NCBI GenBank assembly: GCA_030248135.1
Contig: JASANC010003013.1
Coordinates: 1-64,000, forward strand
Source of the DNA: Theristus sp. LFF4_11
Taxonomy: Eukaryota; Nematoda; Chromadorea; Monhysterida; Xyalidae
Length of the DNA: 64,000 nt
Direction: 5' to 3'
The notes beneath the pieces are model-generated. The model searched no databases. It saw only the letters and a program-made list of their open reading frames with translations, and was not told the origin of the DNA. This document shows, piece after piece, positions 62,739-64,000 of the stretch; positions within the stretch are counted from its first letter, which is position 1, and every line of letters begins with the position of its first letter. Made by a program: the position numbers and the translations under genes.

Positions 62739-64000
62739 ATGGCCGCAACTGAAGAAGAGCACGGAAGCCAGCGGTTTTCGCGTTTGCGTCTCACATCGCA
62801 GAGCGACTCCATTGATGGTTTGACTGACATTTTCTCTTTGTGACGAATTCATATGGCGGTAGAAATATTTAGATTTGTGCATTGCAGAACCAGAACACAC
62901 GTCTTTGCGATGTGTCACAAATGTACCCCAATTTCAGTGTTGTCTCAGTTGGAGGATGAAGTCGTTCAGGAGGTGTTGCGCAGTGGCGTCGATTTTCGGC
63001 AGTATTCAAAACAGGCGAGCAGGGGCGTTTTTGCGGCTGTTTCAAGCCGTCAGCTATGTGGGTCCATCAGAGAAAACCAGCCTGTGAGTAACTGATTGCT
63101 GTGCTCAGGTGGAAGAGGAACTGAAGGCGGTGGAGAGAGATGCGGTCAAGGATTACATCAAGGAGGCTGAGCAGATCGCAGGGCTGCACCAGGAGATCAC
63201 GACGTGCGACAGTGTGCTCGAGGTGGGCGGTGCTAAAAGAAATCGATTGAGAAACCACAAAAAAACACAATGTGGCATTCATGATGAAGCAGTACTTTGT
63301 GACCGCGTGGCTATGTTTTTACACACCCACGTGGTCATTAAATACTGCCTCATGATGATTCATGAATGCCGCTTAAAGGGTTTTGATGATCACAAAAAAC
63401 TAAAAAAGAAAGAGTTAGGTGAAAAATTGTCTGATTTGCAGCGGATCGAGCAAATGCTAGAAACGTTCCAAGCGGACCTCGGCAAGATCAGCAGCGACAT
63501 TCAGTCGTTGCAGGAGCAGTCGACGCAGATCCAGCAGCAGCTGAGCAACAAGCGCACGGTGCGCACGCAGCTGAGTCAGTTCGTCGACGACATCGTGGTC
63601 ACGCGGCACACGATCGAGTGCGTTCTGTGCTTGGTGGCAGACTGAGCATTGGTGTTCTTAGGTGTTTTCGTTGGGGCTCATTGTGATGGGAGAGCAAAAT
63701 GATGTCCTTGTCTGAGAACAGTGCACTGTGTTACGAATGTTGCACAGCAGCAAAAAAAACACTTGCACTGAAACGATATCAGAGCAGAGAGCATATCATC
63801 GTTTGTGTACATGTGGTTTTTACAACACAGTAATGTTGACAGCAGTGCACTGTCTTCACACCAGGACTTTATCATACAGCTGCACTTTAGCAATCAGCGT
63901 GCTTATCCTAAATAACTGCCACGCAGAGTGATCATGGACATGGACCCGAGCGAGCGCCAGTTCCTGGAGGTGTTGCACGAGCTGCAGCGCAAGTTGCAGT
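62739..64000 (+). CDS. VPS52: VPS52, GARP/EARP tethering complex subunit (5' part)
   Basis: Coiled-coil subunit of the complex that tethers endosome-derived vesicles at the trans-Golgi (GARP) or recycling endosome (EARP). Exons 62739-62817, 62938-63014, 63109-63222, 63442-63617 and 63927-beyond the window edge are in phase. Motifs follow VPS52: LEDEVVQEVLRSGVDFRQYS, VKDYIKEAEQIAGLHQEIT, CDSVLE, QMLETFQADLGKISSDIQ, LQEQSTQ and LSQFVDDIVV, then SERQFLEVLHEL. The donor of exon 2 after YSKQ is either a GC donor (CAG/gcgagc), giving the family spacing, or a GT 12 bases later that adds four residues. The gene continues to the right. Confidence 0.93.

Overview
This window is animal genomic DNA, most likely from a nematode. 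The evidence is gene content and structure. Almost every gene is split into many short exons (40-330 bases) by introns with ordinary GT/AG borders. The set includes a degenerin-type DEG/ENaC channel with nematode-like motifs, a TWK-type two-pore potassium channel, two globins with long extra N- and C-terminal arms, rabphilin, a CYP4-like P450, SLC13 transporters, acid ceramidase, a TMEM268-like protein and VPS52. I cannot name the species. All gene models were built by hand by matching reading phase across splice sites and comparing with remembered family motifs; no alignment or RNA evidence was available.

Layout, left to right. 0.9-6.6 kb (+): rabphilin/DOC2-like double C2 protein. 6.6-9.6 kb: transposon-rich spacer with a short TIR element and nested Tc1-like remnants. 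10.0-12.5 kb (+): a secreted Cys-rich protein I do not recognise. 13.0-16.6 kb (-): DEG/ENaC channel with no visible second membrane segment. 17.4-20.6 kb: a fold-back element followed by two different tandem satellites (about 149 and 173 bp). 20.6-25.5 kb: nearly empty spacer. 25.5-27.5 kb (+): two-pore K+ channel. 28.4-29.0 kb (+): small secreted protein, perhaps of dynein light chain fold. 29.6-36.2 kb (+): head-to-tail pair of 13-exon SLC13 cotransporters. 36.7-39.3 kb (+): CYP4-like P450.

From 39.5 to 55.0 kb every recognised gene is on the minus strand: globin 1, acid ceramidase, the C-terminal half of a GPCR, a multi-pass membrane protein with an internal duplication, and globin 2. 55.0-57.1 kb is spacer with a second Tc1-like remnant. 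57.5-61.8 kb (+) is a TMEM268-like protein. 62.7-64.0 kb (+) is the start of VPS52, which runs off the right edge.

There is no operon-like packing and no obvious single pathway. Several genes fit nerve and membrane-traffic work (rabphilin, two channels, GPCR, VPS52), others metabolism (SLC13 pair, P450, acid ceramidase, globins). The strongest unusual signals are the degenerin that seems to end before TM2, the altered splice sites in the second SLC13 copy, the nested small transposons, and two copies of one Tc1-like family that carry opposite ends of the same sort of transposase.
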